Assembly: GCA_964035015.1 (NCBI GenBank)
Contig: OZ036005.1
Location: forward strand, 14,708,549-14,772,548
Length of the DNA stretch: 64,000 nt
Reading direction: 5' to 3'
Source: Corallium rubrum
Taxonomy: Eukaryota > Cnidaria > Anthozoa > Scleralcyonacea > Coralliidae
Positions within the stretch are counted from its first letter, which is position 1. Each line of letters begins with the position of its first letter. The notes beneath the pieces are model-generated. The model saw only the letters and a list, made by a program, of their open reading frames with translations. It was not told the origin of the DNA and ran no database searches. The position numbers and the translations under genes are program-made. Of this stretch, positions 1 through 10,118 are shown in pieces.

Positions 1-900
1 TTTAACTAACAGAATACATTTATTAAATACAGAAACTAGTAACGATTTAACTTGTTTTTACATGCCAAACTTAGATATTTGATGTATGGGTCAAACACTG
101 TCAAAATTTATATTTTTCTAAGACTTCGAAGATACAAACGCTATTTATCCCGCTGTGGAATTCTGGAATTTGATCCAAGATACAGAATACTATTACTAAT
201 AGTTCACACTGCTTCAGTTTACTAACCTCTTTATCAAAGTAATGCGATTTCTTCAACTTTTTGGCGTCGTTTTTCGTGATCAATCTTCGTTTCCAGTTTT
301 TGTTTTTACAGTGCCGTCACTGCAGTGTTTAACAAGCTTTTTTTGACGTCAAAAATCCACATATTTTGACAGATAGCACGGGATAAACAACAGAGGTTTC
401 TTAAGGCACCACTTTGATGACAAATGATGAAGTTTTTTGTTGATGTTCACTATAAAAAAATGGATTTTTTCCTTGTGTCCATTCAGACAAAACCAACCCG
501 CCAATCCCGCCATCTTCTTGCTTGAATTAATGTGTTTTAGCGGGAAATTTCTTGAGATATGATTGGCCAATAAAACTATGAACAAGTGTCCGACTTTAAT
601 CCGACGACTTCCGATGACGCATCGATGGAAATATCGAATAGACAGCACTGCCGCAAAAAGTATTTGTTTTTTTGAGCATACTTTTTCATATTTAGGCAAA
701 TGCCTTTCTGTAGAAGCTTGTTGTGTATAGGCATATTTTAAGTTATTCGTGTTGTTTCTTGTTGACCGCAGGTGCTCCAGGATACAGGTTATATAGGATT
801 TCCTCTTGGCAGGATATGGTACAATTTTTGTCATTCTAAGTCTTGCTCGAACATAGGGTTATATTTTTTTTGATCAAACAAAAAGCATGTTTTGAATGAA
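1..900. other. Unassigned AT-rich sequence
   Basis: I see no recognisable gene here. The longest open frame (minus strand, about 349-834) has a biased, basic composition and no motif I can name, so I treat it as chance. No repeat structure stands out. Confidence 0.4.
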
Positions 901-944
901 CAAGGCACAGTTGATTAATTGTTATTAGTTAATTAATTATATTG

Positions 945-1440
945 ATTGATCGATAATTGATTGGTCGATTGATTGATTGATTGATTGATTGACTGATTGA
1001 TTGATTGATTGATTGATTGACCAATTAATTAATTAATTAATTAATTAATTAATTAATTAATTAATTAATTAATTGTTTGAATGTTTGAAGGAATGTTTGA
1101 ATGAATGTTTGAATGAATGAATGTTTGAATGAATGAATGAATGAATGAACGAACGAACGAACGAACGAACGAACGAACGAACGAACGAGTGAGTGAGTGA
1201 GTGAGTGAGTGAGTGAGTGAGTGAGTGAGTGAGTGAGTGAGTGAGTGAGTGAGTGAGTGAGTGAGTGAGTGAGTGAGTGAGTGAGTGAGTGAGTGGATGG
1301 ATGGATGGATGGATGGATGGATGGATGGATGGATGGATGATGGATGGATGCATGATGGATGGATGAATGAATGAATGAATGAATGAATGAATGAATGAAT
1401 GAATGAATGAATGAATGAATGAATGAATGATTAATTGATT
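945..1440. repeat. Compound tetranucleotide microsatellite
   Basis: About 500 bp of back-to-back 4-bp repeats. In order the unit is TTGA, TTAA, TGAA/TTGA, GAAC (about 1147-1186), GAGT (about 1187-1292), GGAT (about 1293-1336) and GAAT (about 1365-1430). Neighbouring units differ by one or two bases and mostly keep the same register. Long minus-strand frames rich in HSFI, HSLT or HPSI repeats are only translations of this tract. Confidence 0.95.
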
Positions 1441-1479
1441 GAGTTTTATTCAATTTTCCTTTTTTGCAACCGTGGGAAA

Positions 1480-1990
1480 GTTGTGCAAATTTAACTACAC
1501 ATTTGCTTTTTAATTTAATATGAGCAAATTCATTAGTAAAATTTTACGCCGAGTGCAATCAATGCAAAATGGTAAGAATTTTGCGTGTTATTTACGCAAA
1601 TAGCAAAATTAACTGTCGGTGAAAATTTAATCAAATTTGCAATATATTTGCACGCTTGGCAAATAGCATGCAAAATTAGTTATAAATTTGCACAAATTTG
1701 CTACGTTGCAAATTTAGTACAAATTCAGTAATAAATTTGTACTAAATTTGCAACGTAGCAAATCCTTGCAAATTTAATACTAATTTTGCATGCTATTTGC
1801 CAAGCGTGCAAATCTATTGCAAATTTGATATTCAAATTTGCGACGTAGCAAATTCATGCGCAAACCTGTTGCAAACTTGAAGTTGTGCAAATTCGAAAAT
1901 GCAACTATTGCAAATCGCTGCAAATTTAGTATACTAAATTTGCGCCAAATTTGCTACATAGCAAATTTAGTGCAAATCCATCTTTTCGCC
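1480..1990. repeat. TTTGC-rich palindromic repeat (MITE-like)
   Basis: The stretch is saturated with GCAAATTT/AAATTTGC words. Its core is a long imperfect palindrome: about 1641-1725 is the reverse complement of about 1733-1818, with matching blocks such as GCACGCTTGGCAAATAGCAT. There is no coding potential. It resembles a small non-autonomous foldback element; the family is not known to me. Confidence 0.8.
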
Positions 1991-2741
1991 CTGTGAGTGG
2001 CAACTAAATTTCGACAAATAGTTGTCGTGCAATGGATGTTTATAGGTAGGGTACTTTCGGTATTTTGGGAATATATAAGGTCTTAAACAGGCGGAAAATG
2101 TGTTCTACAATAATTGATTTGGCAGAGTGTAGGTTGAATCGATTTTAATAAATAGCGTAGGGAACAATTCGCCAGTCGTTGGTCTTTGCATTAAGAGTGC
2201 GGCACTTTGTCAGCGAACTTCTTGAGAGCCACAATTTTCACTTTTGTATATCCCCCATATGTAATCACTGTATATATTTCGACGCCATCTTGAAAATCCA
2301 GAATTAATTAAACCGAAAGCGGGCGCCATTTGTCCGAAATTTCTGGTAATAGTTATCCTTCAGACTGCCGTCTGGGTAAATGTCGACGATCGTCCGAATG
2401 CTTCGAATTTCTCTCTACTCTACACCTCGGTAATATACGTATAGTATTCACATAAAAACAAGTTGTGTATAAGAATAAGCATTATAGTCGAAATCTTGAA
2501 ATGGTGAATTATTTACCGTCTGCGATCTGCTTCTTTGCTTCGCTTCTCTACGGCGCGAGTCTCTTCTACGTTACCCGTTTCTTGTGAACATAATCAGAAA
2601 TCATATCGTACCCACTTAGCGCTGTGGTATTTTCTCACACGGTATTTCTTTCAAACGAAAGCTTCAAATCCTCTCTACCCCACCCCTGCCCAAACAAAAT
2701 TTGTCACAACCAGATTTTGGTAGTCACGTGACCATGATACA
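1991..2741. other. Unassigned sequence
   Basis: I find no supported gene, RNA or repeat structure in this stretch. Confidence 0.4.
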
Positions 2742-2785
2742 CCAGGGTCTTTTCTCCGCGCGGCGGGTCGAAAAGAGCCTGGGTA
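2742..2785. repeat. Short GC-rich hairpin
   Basis: CCAGGGTCTTTTC at the left pairs with GAAAAGAGCCTGG at the right across a GCGCGGCGGG loop. The adjoining CCTGGGTACGAGG word recurs in the opposite orientation near 54092. Probably the end of a small DNA element. Confidence 0.45.
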
Positions 2786-2954
2786 CGAGGTTGCAGACGA
2801 TGATGGGGAGAGTTCTGTACCGTAACTGGAACTGCTTTCAACGGCCAAAACCTGACTGGAATGAGTTGGGAGCTTTGTCACCGGAGACAAAACGACTCAA
2901 AATATTTGACATCTTTTCCTTCTGCTGGAATGATACCCTCGAGAAGTATCAGAT

Positions 2955-4136
2955 TTATGACCAGTGACTGCCTTGATGTGCCTCCACGCTATGATCCGAC
3001 AGAACTGTAACTGATGTGGCACGAACACAATGATTTGTGAGATGTGGGACTATCTCGGCTGCATTCGACATGGTCTTCATCATAGTCGCCACCGTGTTTT
3101 CTCCAGCGGGGGAGTTATAGGACCAAATTTCGTCTCTCTCTGGCTGGAACTTGGCACAAATCTCCCTTGGGCGCTGAAATAAAGCCTCTGTGTTAGGATT
3201 AAGTTGGCTTATAGGGTGTTCCAAGGTTTTCACTGGACAGCGAGTTGAATTCTTCACTTCAAACATTTTCCCGTCAGACTCGTCGCTGTTGTCATTCAGG
3301 CCGCCTTGATGGTTCTTCGTCGACATTAAGCTGTCCCAGCAAAACTCGTAATATCGCCGTCCCTGCGCGGTAGTGCGGAGAACCAGCATCTCCTTGGTAA
3401 GTTTTCTTTGGTTTTCCCGTCCCCTTCTTCCGAAATACAAAGTGACATAAAACAAAGCCGTTTGTAGGAGCTGGCGGGGGTCTTTTAAATCACACTCCCC
3501 GAGCTGACCGCTTTCGTAAACTTCTGTAATGGGGTTCTTGTGGACAAGCGGGCCTACTTTGCCTTCTCTTGTCATTTGTTTGCAAATAGCATTTAGCATT
3601 TTGTTCGCTTTTTCAAACTCAGGGTCGCCAATCATTGACCAGGGCTTGTTGTGTGGAGGTTGTTTTAAATGCCGGTCAATTGCTGCACGTATCGCTCGAA
3701 GCGACGAAACTTTAAACTCCGTACCATTTTGTTGTCTCGCAGAAACGTAAAAAATACTGAAGACAGAGACAAAGGTCGTCTTTAGATATCCACTCTACTG
3801 GTATTGTAAATTTTGACTGGCCTGCAAACCATTCTGAAACTGAAAATTCACGGGTTTACTGAAGGGTTTTTGTCAAAGCGGAGTCAACATTATTTTGTTG
3901 AACTCGGGTTTCAATCACGATATTTTCATATTAAATGTATTATTTTTATTTTTATTTTGATTCATACCATTAAAAATCTTCATTCCATATCTTGTTGACT
4001 TTTTGGTCCTTTCTGGTAAGGAGTTCTCCAACAAATTGTCTAAAAACTCATCTGACACTTCGGCAAAAAGCGAATTTTCCGCCATTGTTTTGAATTTGAA
4101 AATTTTCTCTTTAATTTCTCTACTATGGTCTATCAA
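2955..4136 (-). pseudogene. Crypton-type tyrosine recombinase (DUF3504-like), frameshifted
   Basis: The protein resembles the Crypton-derived tyrosine recombinase domain also found in vertebrate QRICH1, ZMYM2 and KIAA1958; those host genes are known domestications of Cryptons. Exon 1 (upstream limit 4136, likely ATG at 4085) ends at 3968 with a GT donor. A 128-nt intron (3967-3840) ends in TTTTCAG, and exon 2 runs from 3839. The two exons join in phase. The C-terminal box [13 protein letters not shown] (minus strand, about 3040-3000) is the typical Arg-containing recombinase segment, and [17 protein letters not shown] precedes it. A run of six A on the plus strand at 3749-3754 (six T in the gene) shifts the frame once, between the CLCLQYF and [11 protein letters not shown] segments. 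Apart from that the frame is open for about 370 codons. It may be a recently inactivated copy, or the run could be a sequencing error. Confidence 0.75.
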
Positions 4137-4197
4137 CCAACAGTAGCTCAGCCAATCAGAATGCTGGATTTGTAATAGTCCACTAGTTGGTTCATAC

Positions 4198-4198
<1 letters not shown>

Positions 4199-4230
<32 letters not shown>
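4199..4230. repeat. (TA)n microsatellite
   Basis: Uninterrupted AT dinucleotides directly at the left edge of the Penelope-like element. Confidence 0.95.
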
Positions 4231-4237
<7 letters not shown>

Positions 4238-5150
4238 CAAATATATAACTTTATTTCTTGTACATACGTACGTTTCGGGGCACTGCCCCTTCTTCTAATC
4301 ATAATATTCGAGTCCCAAATTAGAGTTCCTTTATACCTACTGTAAGATTACCATACAATTAAATATTCATTAAATCTCTAAAGCGTTAAGTCCCAGCGGT
4401 ATATTGCGGTTCAATTTTCCAATCCAAAAAGCTTCTCTACAAGTCGGATCTCTTACATCTGTAACATCTATAACCTGTACCATCACATCATCCAAACCCC
4501 TATGACCCTCTTTCCAAAAATGAGCTTTTTAAGTTAAGCTTTAGAAGACCAAAGAATCTTAAAGATAATCTAGTAAGAGCGAAAATACAACCTATAGAAG
4601 AAAAAGTTAAGGGAATGTTTTGCTGTGGAAAGACAAGATGTCAAGTTTGTAAATTGTTAAATTGGGTTCTACCTTTATGTGTAATGTAGATAAGAAGTCG
4701 TTCCACATCAATCATTCCTTTGATTGTGACTCGAGCGGGGTGATTTATTTAATTGAATGCAAAAAATGTAATAAGCAATATGTGGGTAGTACCATCACAT
4801 CATTTAGAAAGCGGTTTAATAATCATAAAAGTTCATTGAGTAGATTTGGTAAGGGCCAGAGGGGGATGTGTGGAGAGCATCTTTATGCTCATTTTTGGAA
4901 AGAGGGCCATAGGGGTTTGGATGGTGTGATGGTACAGGCTATAGATGTTACAGATGTAAGAGATCCGACTTGTAGAGAAGATTTTTGGATTGGAAAATTG
5001 AACAGCAATATACCGCTGGGACTTAACGCTTTAGAGATTGAATGAATATTTAATTGTATGGTAATCTTACAGTAGGTATAAAGGAACTCGGATTTGGACT
5101 CGAATATTATGATTTGATACAAGAAATAAAGTTATATATTTGATGTTTTG
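4231..5150 (+). mobile_element. Penelope-like element, 5'-truncated with inverted partial copy
   Basis: The right part carries the C-terminal Cys linker and GIY-YIG nuclease of a Penelope-like retroelement. The left part (about 4232-4528) is the reverse complement of the element's own 3' end (about 4893-5148). Shared blocks include the 3' terminal ATAAAGTTATATATTTGATG and the coding stretch around GATCCGACTTGTAGAGAAG. Inverted or tandem partial copies at the 5' side are typical of Penelope elements. TA microsatellites lie on both sides, suggesting insertion into or generation of TA tracts. Confidence 0.85.
4531..5045 (+). pseudogene. Penelope-like GIY-YIG endonuclease domain (C-terminus)
   Basis: This is the nuclease end of a Penelope-like reverse transcriptase, the domain that nicks target DNA for insertion. 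It begins with the Cys-rich linker CCGKTRCQVC, which in this family sits between RT and nuclease. The nuclease has GVIYLIECKKCNKQYVGST, i.e. the GIY and YIG equivalents spaced 11-12 residues apart. It also has the RKRFNNHK helix with the conserved Arg, and ends EDFWIGKLN...GLN. A single-base deletion near 4650 (AAATTGTT) shifts the frame between linker and nuclease. The RT domain is missing upstream because of 5' truncation and inversion. Nuclease residues look intact but the product cannot be functional alone. Confidence 0.85.
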
Positions 5151-5185
5151 TAAATGTGTCTAACTTTATGGCGAAGGGGCTCGTG

Positions 5186-5188
<3 letters not shown>

Positions 5189-5243
<55 letters not shown>
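5189..5243. repeat. (TA)n microsatellite
   Basis: About 55 bp of TA dinucleotides between the Penelope-like element and the next dispersed repeat. Confidence 0.95.
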
Positions 5244-5247
<4 letters not shown>

Positions 5248-5460
5248 ATGGTATAGGTGGTTTGAAAGGAATGAGACTGGTACACGTGGAGTGTCGAATT
5301 GACCAACCCTGTAGAACTCATTTGATGTCAAATACAATAAAATCAATGAACCAGGAGTATAAAGAACTCAGGTCAATTCCCTGTACACACCCCACCCCAC
5401 CCCACCCACAATGTTTCAGCAAAACATTGATTGGTGCATTATTTAATATACTAGAAATAC
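5244..5460. repeat. Dispersed repeat, copy 1 (second copy at 36.7 kb)
   Basis: Closely matches 36728-36930 in the same orientation, for example ATAGGTGGTTTGAAAGG, CCCTGTAGAACTC and AATGTTTCAGCAAAACATTG. Both copies contain a CACCCC or poly-C stretch, and this copy abuts a TA tract. A poly-C run follows at about 5507-5529. No coding potential. Confidence 0.8.
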
Positions 5461-5530
5461 ATGAACGCAACAACCCCTCGCCCGCTTTATATGCATTTTT
5501 TAACCCCCCCTACCCCCCCCCCCCCCCCTA

Positions 5531-6478
5531 ATTTCGTTTTTTTGTTGTATTATTGAAATGACACACAGATCAGAAAACATCCCAGAAAATTAGTTAGCAA
5601 GGTTCATCTGTAGTCATGTATTGACACACCGAAAGAACATGCAAAGTCAATATTAAAGAAAAAAAAACAAACAACGAGATGAAGCAAATGACAAATTTTC
5701 ATTCAAAAATATATAATATATAAACAATGGCCAAGAAAAGACACAATGTCAACGTCCTAGCGTTCAAAGACAAATCTAGACAAAATATTATTTATGTTAA
5801 TTTTCATTTTCAAGATTTCTTCCGATTTAACTCAGCTAAACTGGTAAATAGTAATACAAATCTCCTACCGTTAAACTTTCTTCTGCTTTTGTCACCACAA
5901 ACACTGCCAATTCAGTATAGTCTTTTCGGATTGTTTTTCTCGTTCGCGGTTTCTTACTTTTTTTCGTTGTTGACACATAAACTTAAATTAAATATGACAA
6001 GGCATCATTTAGTTCTCTTCATGATCTAAAAAGCCGTTTGTTTCAAAATTTCTTCATTGTTCCCTCTCGAGTTATGTAGAATACACCAGAGCAAAATTCC
6101 TTACCGGCTTTGAACAGTTTCAGGACACATCCTTCTTCTTTCAGTTTTACATTTCGCTCGGCATCGCTTTCAGTCTTTATCGTATTAATTTTTAGGCTTT
6201 TTCCAGTGGTATTGTTGTCTTTTTCTCGCTGCCACATCTCTTGTTAGTCTTCTTTCTTTGGTCTTTTTCCATAGTAATATTAATGTACATTTTAGCATTT
6301 TAGCTGAAACCATTTTTTCTGGCAAAGATTTCTTTCGTCATGATCGTTGAAAAACTATTTCGTAATCCAACCGAACTTATAAATTATATATTTGCTGACG
6401 TAAATTTAAATAATTTGAATAATTTAACAGGTTAGTTACCAGTACCCTGCTGTTCGAACTGCGCAAGTTGTGGATTTG
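5531..6478. other. Unassigned AT-rich sequence
   Basis: Only short frames with no recognisable motif on either strand. Nothing supported. Confidence 0.4.
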
Positions 6479-6480
6479 AT

Positions 6481-6521
<41 letters not shown>
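6481..6521. repeat. (TA)n microsatellite
   Basis: About 40 bp of TA dinucleotides. Confidence 0.95.
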
Positions 6522-6522
<1 letters not shown>

Positions 6523-6649
6523 AACAGGTTTCAGAATTGCTTTCCACTTTTCATCTCGCGTGTAAAGTGGACTCCACGCACGTCAAGATTAGCACCCTCA
6601 CCCGGGCTCCAGGCGTTCGGCCCTACGCCCGGGCTCGGGGATGATAGTG

Positions 6650-6828
6650 TAATGTTCGTAGTTCTGCGTTACACAATTTCTTGATTTGTTTACTTGTTTA
6701 TTACTCGCATTCAGAATCACACTGTCCCAAATCAATCTATGTACAATCATCCTCTTCATTCCTAATCGTAGTTACTGTATAATCATAATGTAAAGGTGAT
6801 AATTAATTGATGATTAACATAACACTAC
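6650..6828 (-). repeat. 3' LTR of the minus-strand Gypsy element
   Basis: On the minus strand this 179-bp segment starts TGTAGTGTTATG and ends GAACATTACA, the usual TG...CA limits. It contains an AATAAA signal (in GAGTAATAAACAAG). It is immediately preceded on the minus strand by a polypurine tract. The matching 5' LTR is not found upstream of the gag region. Confidence 0.75.
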
Positions 6829-6845
6829 ATTCCTCCCCTCTTACA
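6829..6845 (-). other. Polypurine tract
   Basis: Minus-strand GTAAGAGGGGAGGAA directly abuts the LTR start. This is where plus-strand DNA synthesis is primed in Gypsy elements. Confidence 0.7.
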
Positions 6846-7004
6846 GAAAAAACGATTAAATTATCATGCATAATTAAGAGAATATTCATTATACTAGTTT
6901 TTATTATGCCACCGTCCGTTGCATCCTATTCTGAGTTTAATTGTACCACGGTATTTGGTTTCCGCTTTGCCTCACAGGATATCGTCTGTCTTTGTCACAG
7001 TTGG

Positions 7005-7325
7005 GAAGCACAGGTGGCGTGTGCTGTTAGGGCGCTGCCTCTCACCGCTGTAGTTAAGCCCAGTTGGACGGGGTTACTATTTGGATGGGTGACCGTCTGG
7101 GAATAACCCCGTTCTCGAATTTGAGTTTCATATAGGTAGAGTTTTGTTGCTCTCTCCTGTGCTTCGAGGGTATTTCGCAGGGTTCTGCGGTTTTCCTCCC
7201 TCCGTAAAATCAACACTTAGGCCTTAGCTAATTAACTCGTGCACTTTAATCATGAGCCTCTGGCTCGGATGATTGGGCAATCACATCCTGTGTTTACGAC
7301 GTTAAATAAGTCATTACTCATTACT
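7005..7325 (+). mobile_element. SINE with 5S rRNA-derived head
   Basis: Positions about 7052-7110 match the internal promoter of 5S rRNA: AGTTAAGC (box A), an intermediate element, then GGATGGGTGACCGTCTGGGAA (box C region). The upstream half of a 5S gene is not recognisable, so this is not a 5S gene. A conserved-looking body follows (about 7160-7205, TTCTGCGGTTTTCCTCCCTCC), as in 5S-headed metazoan SINEs, and the 3' end is a CATTACT-type tail. It lies in the 3' untranslated part of the Gypsy element, just after the integrase gene. Exact 5' end is uncertain. Confidence 0.75.
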
Positions 7326-7327
7326 CC

Positions 7328-8335
7328 TTATTTATTGTTGCCATTACCTCGAGTGTTTAGACTCGTTGTTGGTACCTCATTATCTTCACTGTCTTTGGTC
7401 TCGTCTCCTGCTCTGTGATTCATCTGTTTGAGAGGCTTGAAGAAGGATGAATTTCTGGTGATTCTACGATTGTTGGCTTGGACAGTGATCATAGTGCCGT
7501 TGATACTAATGACCTTGTACGGACGAGAGTCGTACGCTGCGGTTAGTTTATTCTTCCTTTTTTGACGGACCAGCACCATTTTTCCGAGTTAAAATCTATA
7601 GGGTCGATGCTGTGTGCGCTGATCAGCTAGTAGTTTCATTCGCTGTTTGGAGACGTCATCTCGGTGCCAGACATCCTCGTCTTAAACTGGTGGACGATAC
7701 GACGGAAGGGTTACTTTCATTTTGCGACCAAAAACAAGCTCGGCAGGTGACTTTCCAGTCGTAGCATGGGGTGTAGCACGGTAGTTACAAAGGAATGTGT
7801 ACAAATCTTGTTGCCAATTTCGTTCGTCAATGCACGAGGTTCGAATGGCTCTTTCCAAGGTGCGCATGAATCTTTCACACTCGGCGTTTACTTGCGGCCA
7901 TGCTGGTGTAATATTTCGATGTTTAATTCCTAAGTGTTCGAGATAGCGAGAAAACTCGGCACTTTGGAAAGGGGGCCCGGGCATGGCATTCCCGACTTCA
8001 ATTCGTCGGGAATGCCATGCGTGGTGGGTAAGATGCGGTCGATTTTAGGGATGACTGCTGTGGCGGAGGTAGAGGACACTAATTCAACCTGGGGATAACG
8101 GGAGTAATCGTCCATTACTATACAAGGAGGTAATCGCCACTTGGAAATGGGCCACAGAAATCGGTGGATAGGTTTTGCCAGGGTCCTTCAAGGAGAGGAC
8201 TCATCTGAAGTGGTTCTCTTACGTTGGATGGTGTATAGTGGCTTGGCAAGGAATACATCCTTCGACTAACTTTTTCACTGCGTCGTCGATACCTGGAAAC
8301 CAGACTTTTTCGCGAAGAAACTGCTTCGTTTTGAT
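7328..8335 (-). pseudogene. Gypsy 1 integrase
   Basis: Catalyses insertion of the retrotransposon DNA. The N-terminal zinc-binding part is split by the LINE insertion: GHQGIKK lies on one side (near 8570) and FLREKVWFPGIDDAVKK with CIPC on the other (8330-8230). The catalytic core begins with the first Asp in VMDDYSRYPQVE (near 8115). It continues through AEFSRYLEHLGIKH and ITPAWPQVNAECERFMR (near 7900), where the Glu-type position is occupied as NAECER. GKSPAELVFGR marks the end of the core. The C-terminal domain (7579-7328) has RPYKVISINGTMITVQ. Frameshifts separate at least three segments (breaks near 8000 and 7600). Confidence 0.85.
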
Positions 8336-8566
8336 AATAATATTTATTTAGGATCCATCTTAGGTATATTAAAAGTACAATGGATTTACAATTTGAGTTA
8401 TTACTAATACTTATATATAGATATCTAAAATTTTACAAATATTAAAAACCAATATTAAAACCTACATTATATGTACAATTCAATTACGACATGCTCTTGG
8501 AATAAATGAGTTCTTATGCCGATCTGTTCCCGATATTATCATGTTCAAGTCATTATTCTGATTTCT
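8331..8566 (-). mobile_element. LINE 3' end inserted in Gypsy integrase
   Basis: The Gypsy frame is interrupted by about 235 bp. On the minus strand the insert encodes the last residues of a non-LTR RT protein (ISGTDRHKNSFIPR, then a stop). An AT-rich 3' tail ending AATAAATATTATTATCA follows. It is a strongly 5'-truncated insertion. Confidence 0.7.
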
Positions 8567-8569
8567 TGA

Positions 8570-9225
8570 TGCCTTGATGACCTTGATGGGCGAGCGTTTG
8601 AGCGTGGTTACGTAAGGAACTAGGTAGTAGTAGGATTTGGGTTCCTCGGAGGATGATGTCGTTGTTGGCGGACATGATAAGTTCATGTCGAATTTTCTGG
8701 AGTGCTTGTGGCACCCCCGTCCTGACTTCGGGTTGTGAATCAGTCTCGTACAGTTTGTGCCATTTGTTATGCTGGATGAGTTCTTTTAGTCGTTGAAAGG
8801 TGGGATCACTTTTCGTGGCTTCTATGACAGCGGGTAGCGTCAATGCTTTTGGAACCGCGTGTTCGGCGACGAAATGGATGTATTCCTCAGCTTGTTGAGC
8901 CGCACGGGACATCGTCGCAGTGGGAACCGGGTGTCGAGGCATGTAATCAGCCGGATTGTCTTTGCCTGTTGCATACTGGTTGTTGGCTTGGTACTGTTGC
9001 AATTTGAGCAACCATCGTTCTATGCGTGCGTTTGGTTTGGCTGTCGGGTTGGCGAAGATCTGCTCCAGTGACTTGTGATCAGTTATAACGGTGAATGGAG
9101 AACCAAAAATATAGAGATGAAAATGTTTACATGCCCAGACGATACTGAGGGCTTCTCGTTCGGTCTGGGAGTATCGTTGCTCTATAGGGGTGAGAGAACG
9201 ACTGGCATACGCGATGACTCGATAC
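8570..9225 (-). pseudogene. Gypsy 1 RNase H and tether region
   Basis: Degrades the RNA strand of the replication hybrid. Translation of the minus strand shows TPIEQRYSQTEREALSIVWA and then HFHLYIFGSPFTVITDHKSLE, carrying the catalytic Glu and Asp of Gypsy RNase H. GKDNPADYMPRHPV is the end of the domain. A non-conserved spacer leads into the integrase zinc-binding region. The frame is mostly open. Confidence 0.85.
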
Positions 9226-9228
9226 CCT

Positions 9229-10072
9229 TCATTCTGTGCTTTCTTGGGTCAGGAGAAATGTCATCAGCTGAGAAGACGTATCCATAAAACTCAAGAGTGG
9301 GTTTGTTAATTCACATTTGCTTGGGTTGACTGTGAGGTCTTTAGGTTGAAGGCATTGGAAGACAGCGTGAAGTGCGCGATCACGATCATCTTTGGTCTTG
9401 CCGAAAACGATGATATCATCGCTGATGTTTTGAGCATCGTCGATACCTTCGAGGACTTTTTGGATTGTCGGCTGCAAAATCTTGGCGGCGGATGTTGTCC
9501 CAAAGTTTAGATGCGTATACTGACGTAATCCTTTATGAGTGGAGAACGTGGTAATGTATCTGGACTCGGGGTGAATTTCAAGTTGATGATAGCCAGATTT
9601 GAGGTCAATTTTGGAGAAAACACAGGAGCCGTTGAGGTCGTGGATGAGGTCGTCTACGGTGGGGGTGACGTATCGTTCCCCTTGGATAGCGCGATTTGGT
9701 AAGCGCATGTCAATGCACATTCTGATTTCGTTGGGATTCTTCGGCTTTGGTGCGACAACAACAGCTAGGCGATACCCAAGGAGTGGGGCCATCGACGGGT
9801 TCGATTTTTCCTTGCTGTTCGAGGCGTTCGAGTTCAGTTTCTAACTTTTTATGCATGTGGAACGGAATGCGACGGTGTGGTTGAGCAACTGCTGCTACCT
9901 TGCGATCAATATGCAATTTCACTTGATGATCTTTAAGTTTTCCTATTCCAGTAAAAACACTTGGATATTGCGTTTCGAGGCTGGTCAGTGTGTTATCACA
10001 CCGGCACTTGTGGCGTTTACCTTGAGTTTTGAGTTGGATTAAGTTCAGTTGGATAGCTAAGAAGGGAACCAT
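9229..10072 (-). pseudogene. Gypsy 1 reverse transcriptase
   Basis: The N-terminal segment (10072-9710) has HRRIPFHMHKKLETELERL and the motif IEPVDGPTPWVSP. The next frame (9792-9229) has EIRMCIDMRLPNRAI, VFSKIDLKSGYHQLEI (first catalytic Asp) and ISDDIIVFGKTKDDRD, where SDD stands for the YxDD box. The two segments are in different frames, and another shift occurs near 9250. The typical length of about 450 residues is preserved overall. Confidence 0.88.
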
Positions 10073-10118
10073 ATGTTCCTTTAACCACGCACATCACAGC
10101 CGGTGTGAGACGTGTTTT

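Noticed and set aside
349-834. 161-codon minus-strand frame
   Set aside because: Starts with ATG but shows no domain, coding bias or splice context; length is compatible with chance in AT-rich DNA.
1061-1453. Long HSFI/HSLT-rich reading frames
   Set aside because: They are translations of the tetranucleotide tract; no stop can occur in such a repeat in that frame.
7052-7110. 5S rRNA gene
   Set aside because: Only the internal promoter half matches; the 5' half and the terminator T-run of a real 5S gene are missing, and a SINE body follows.
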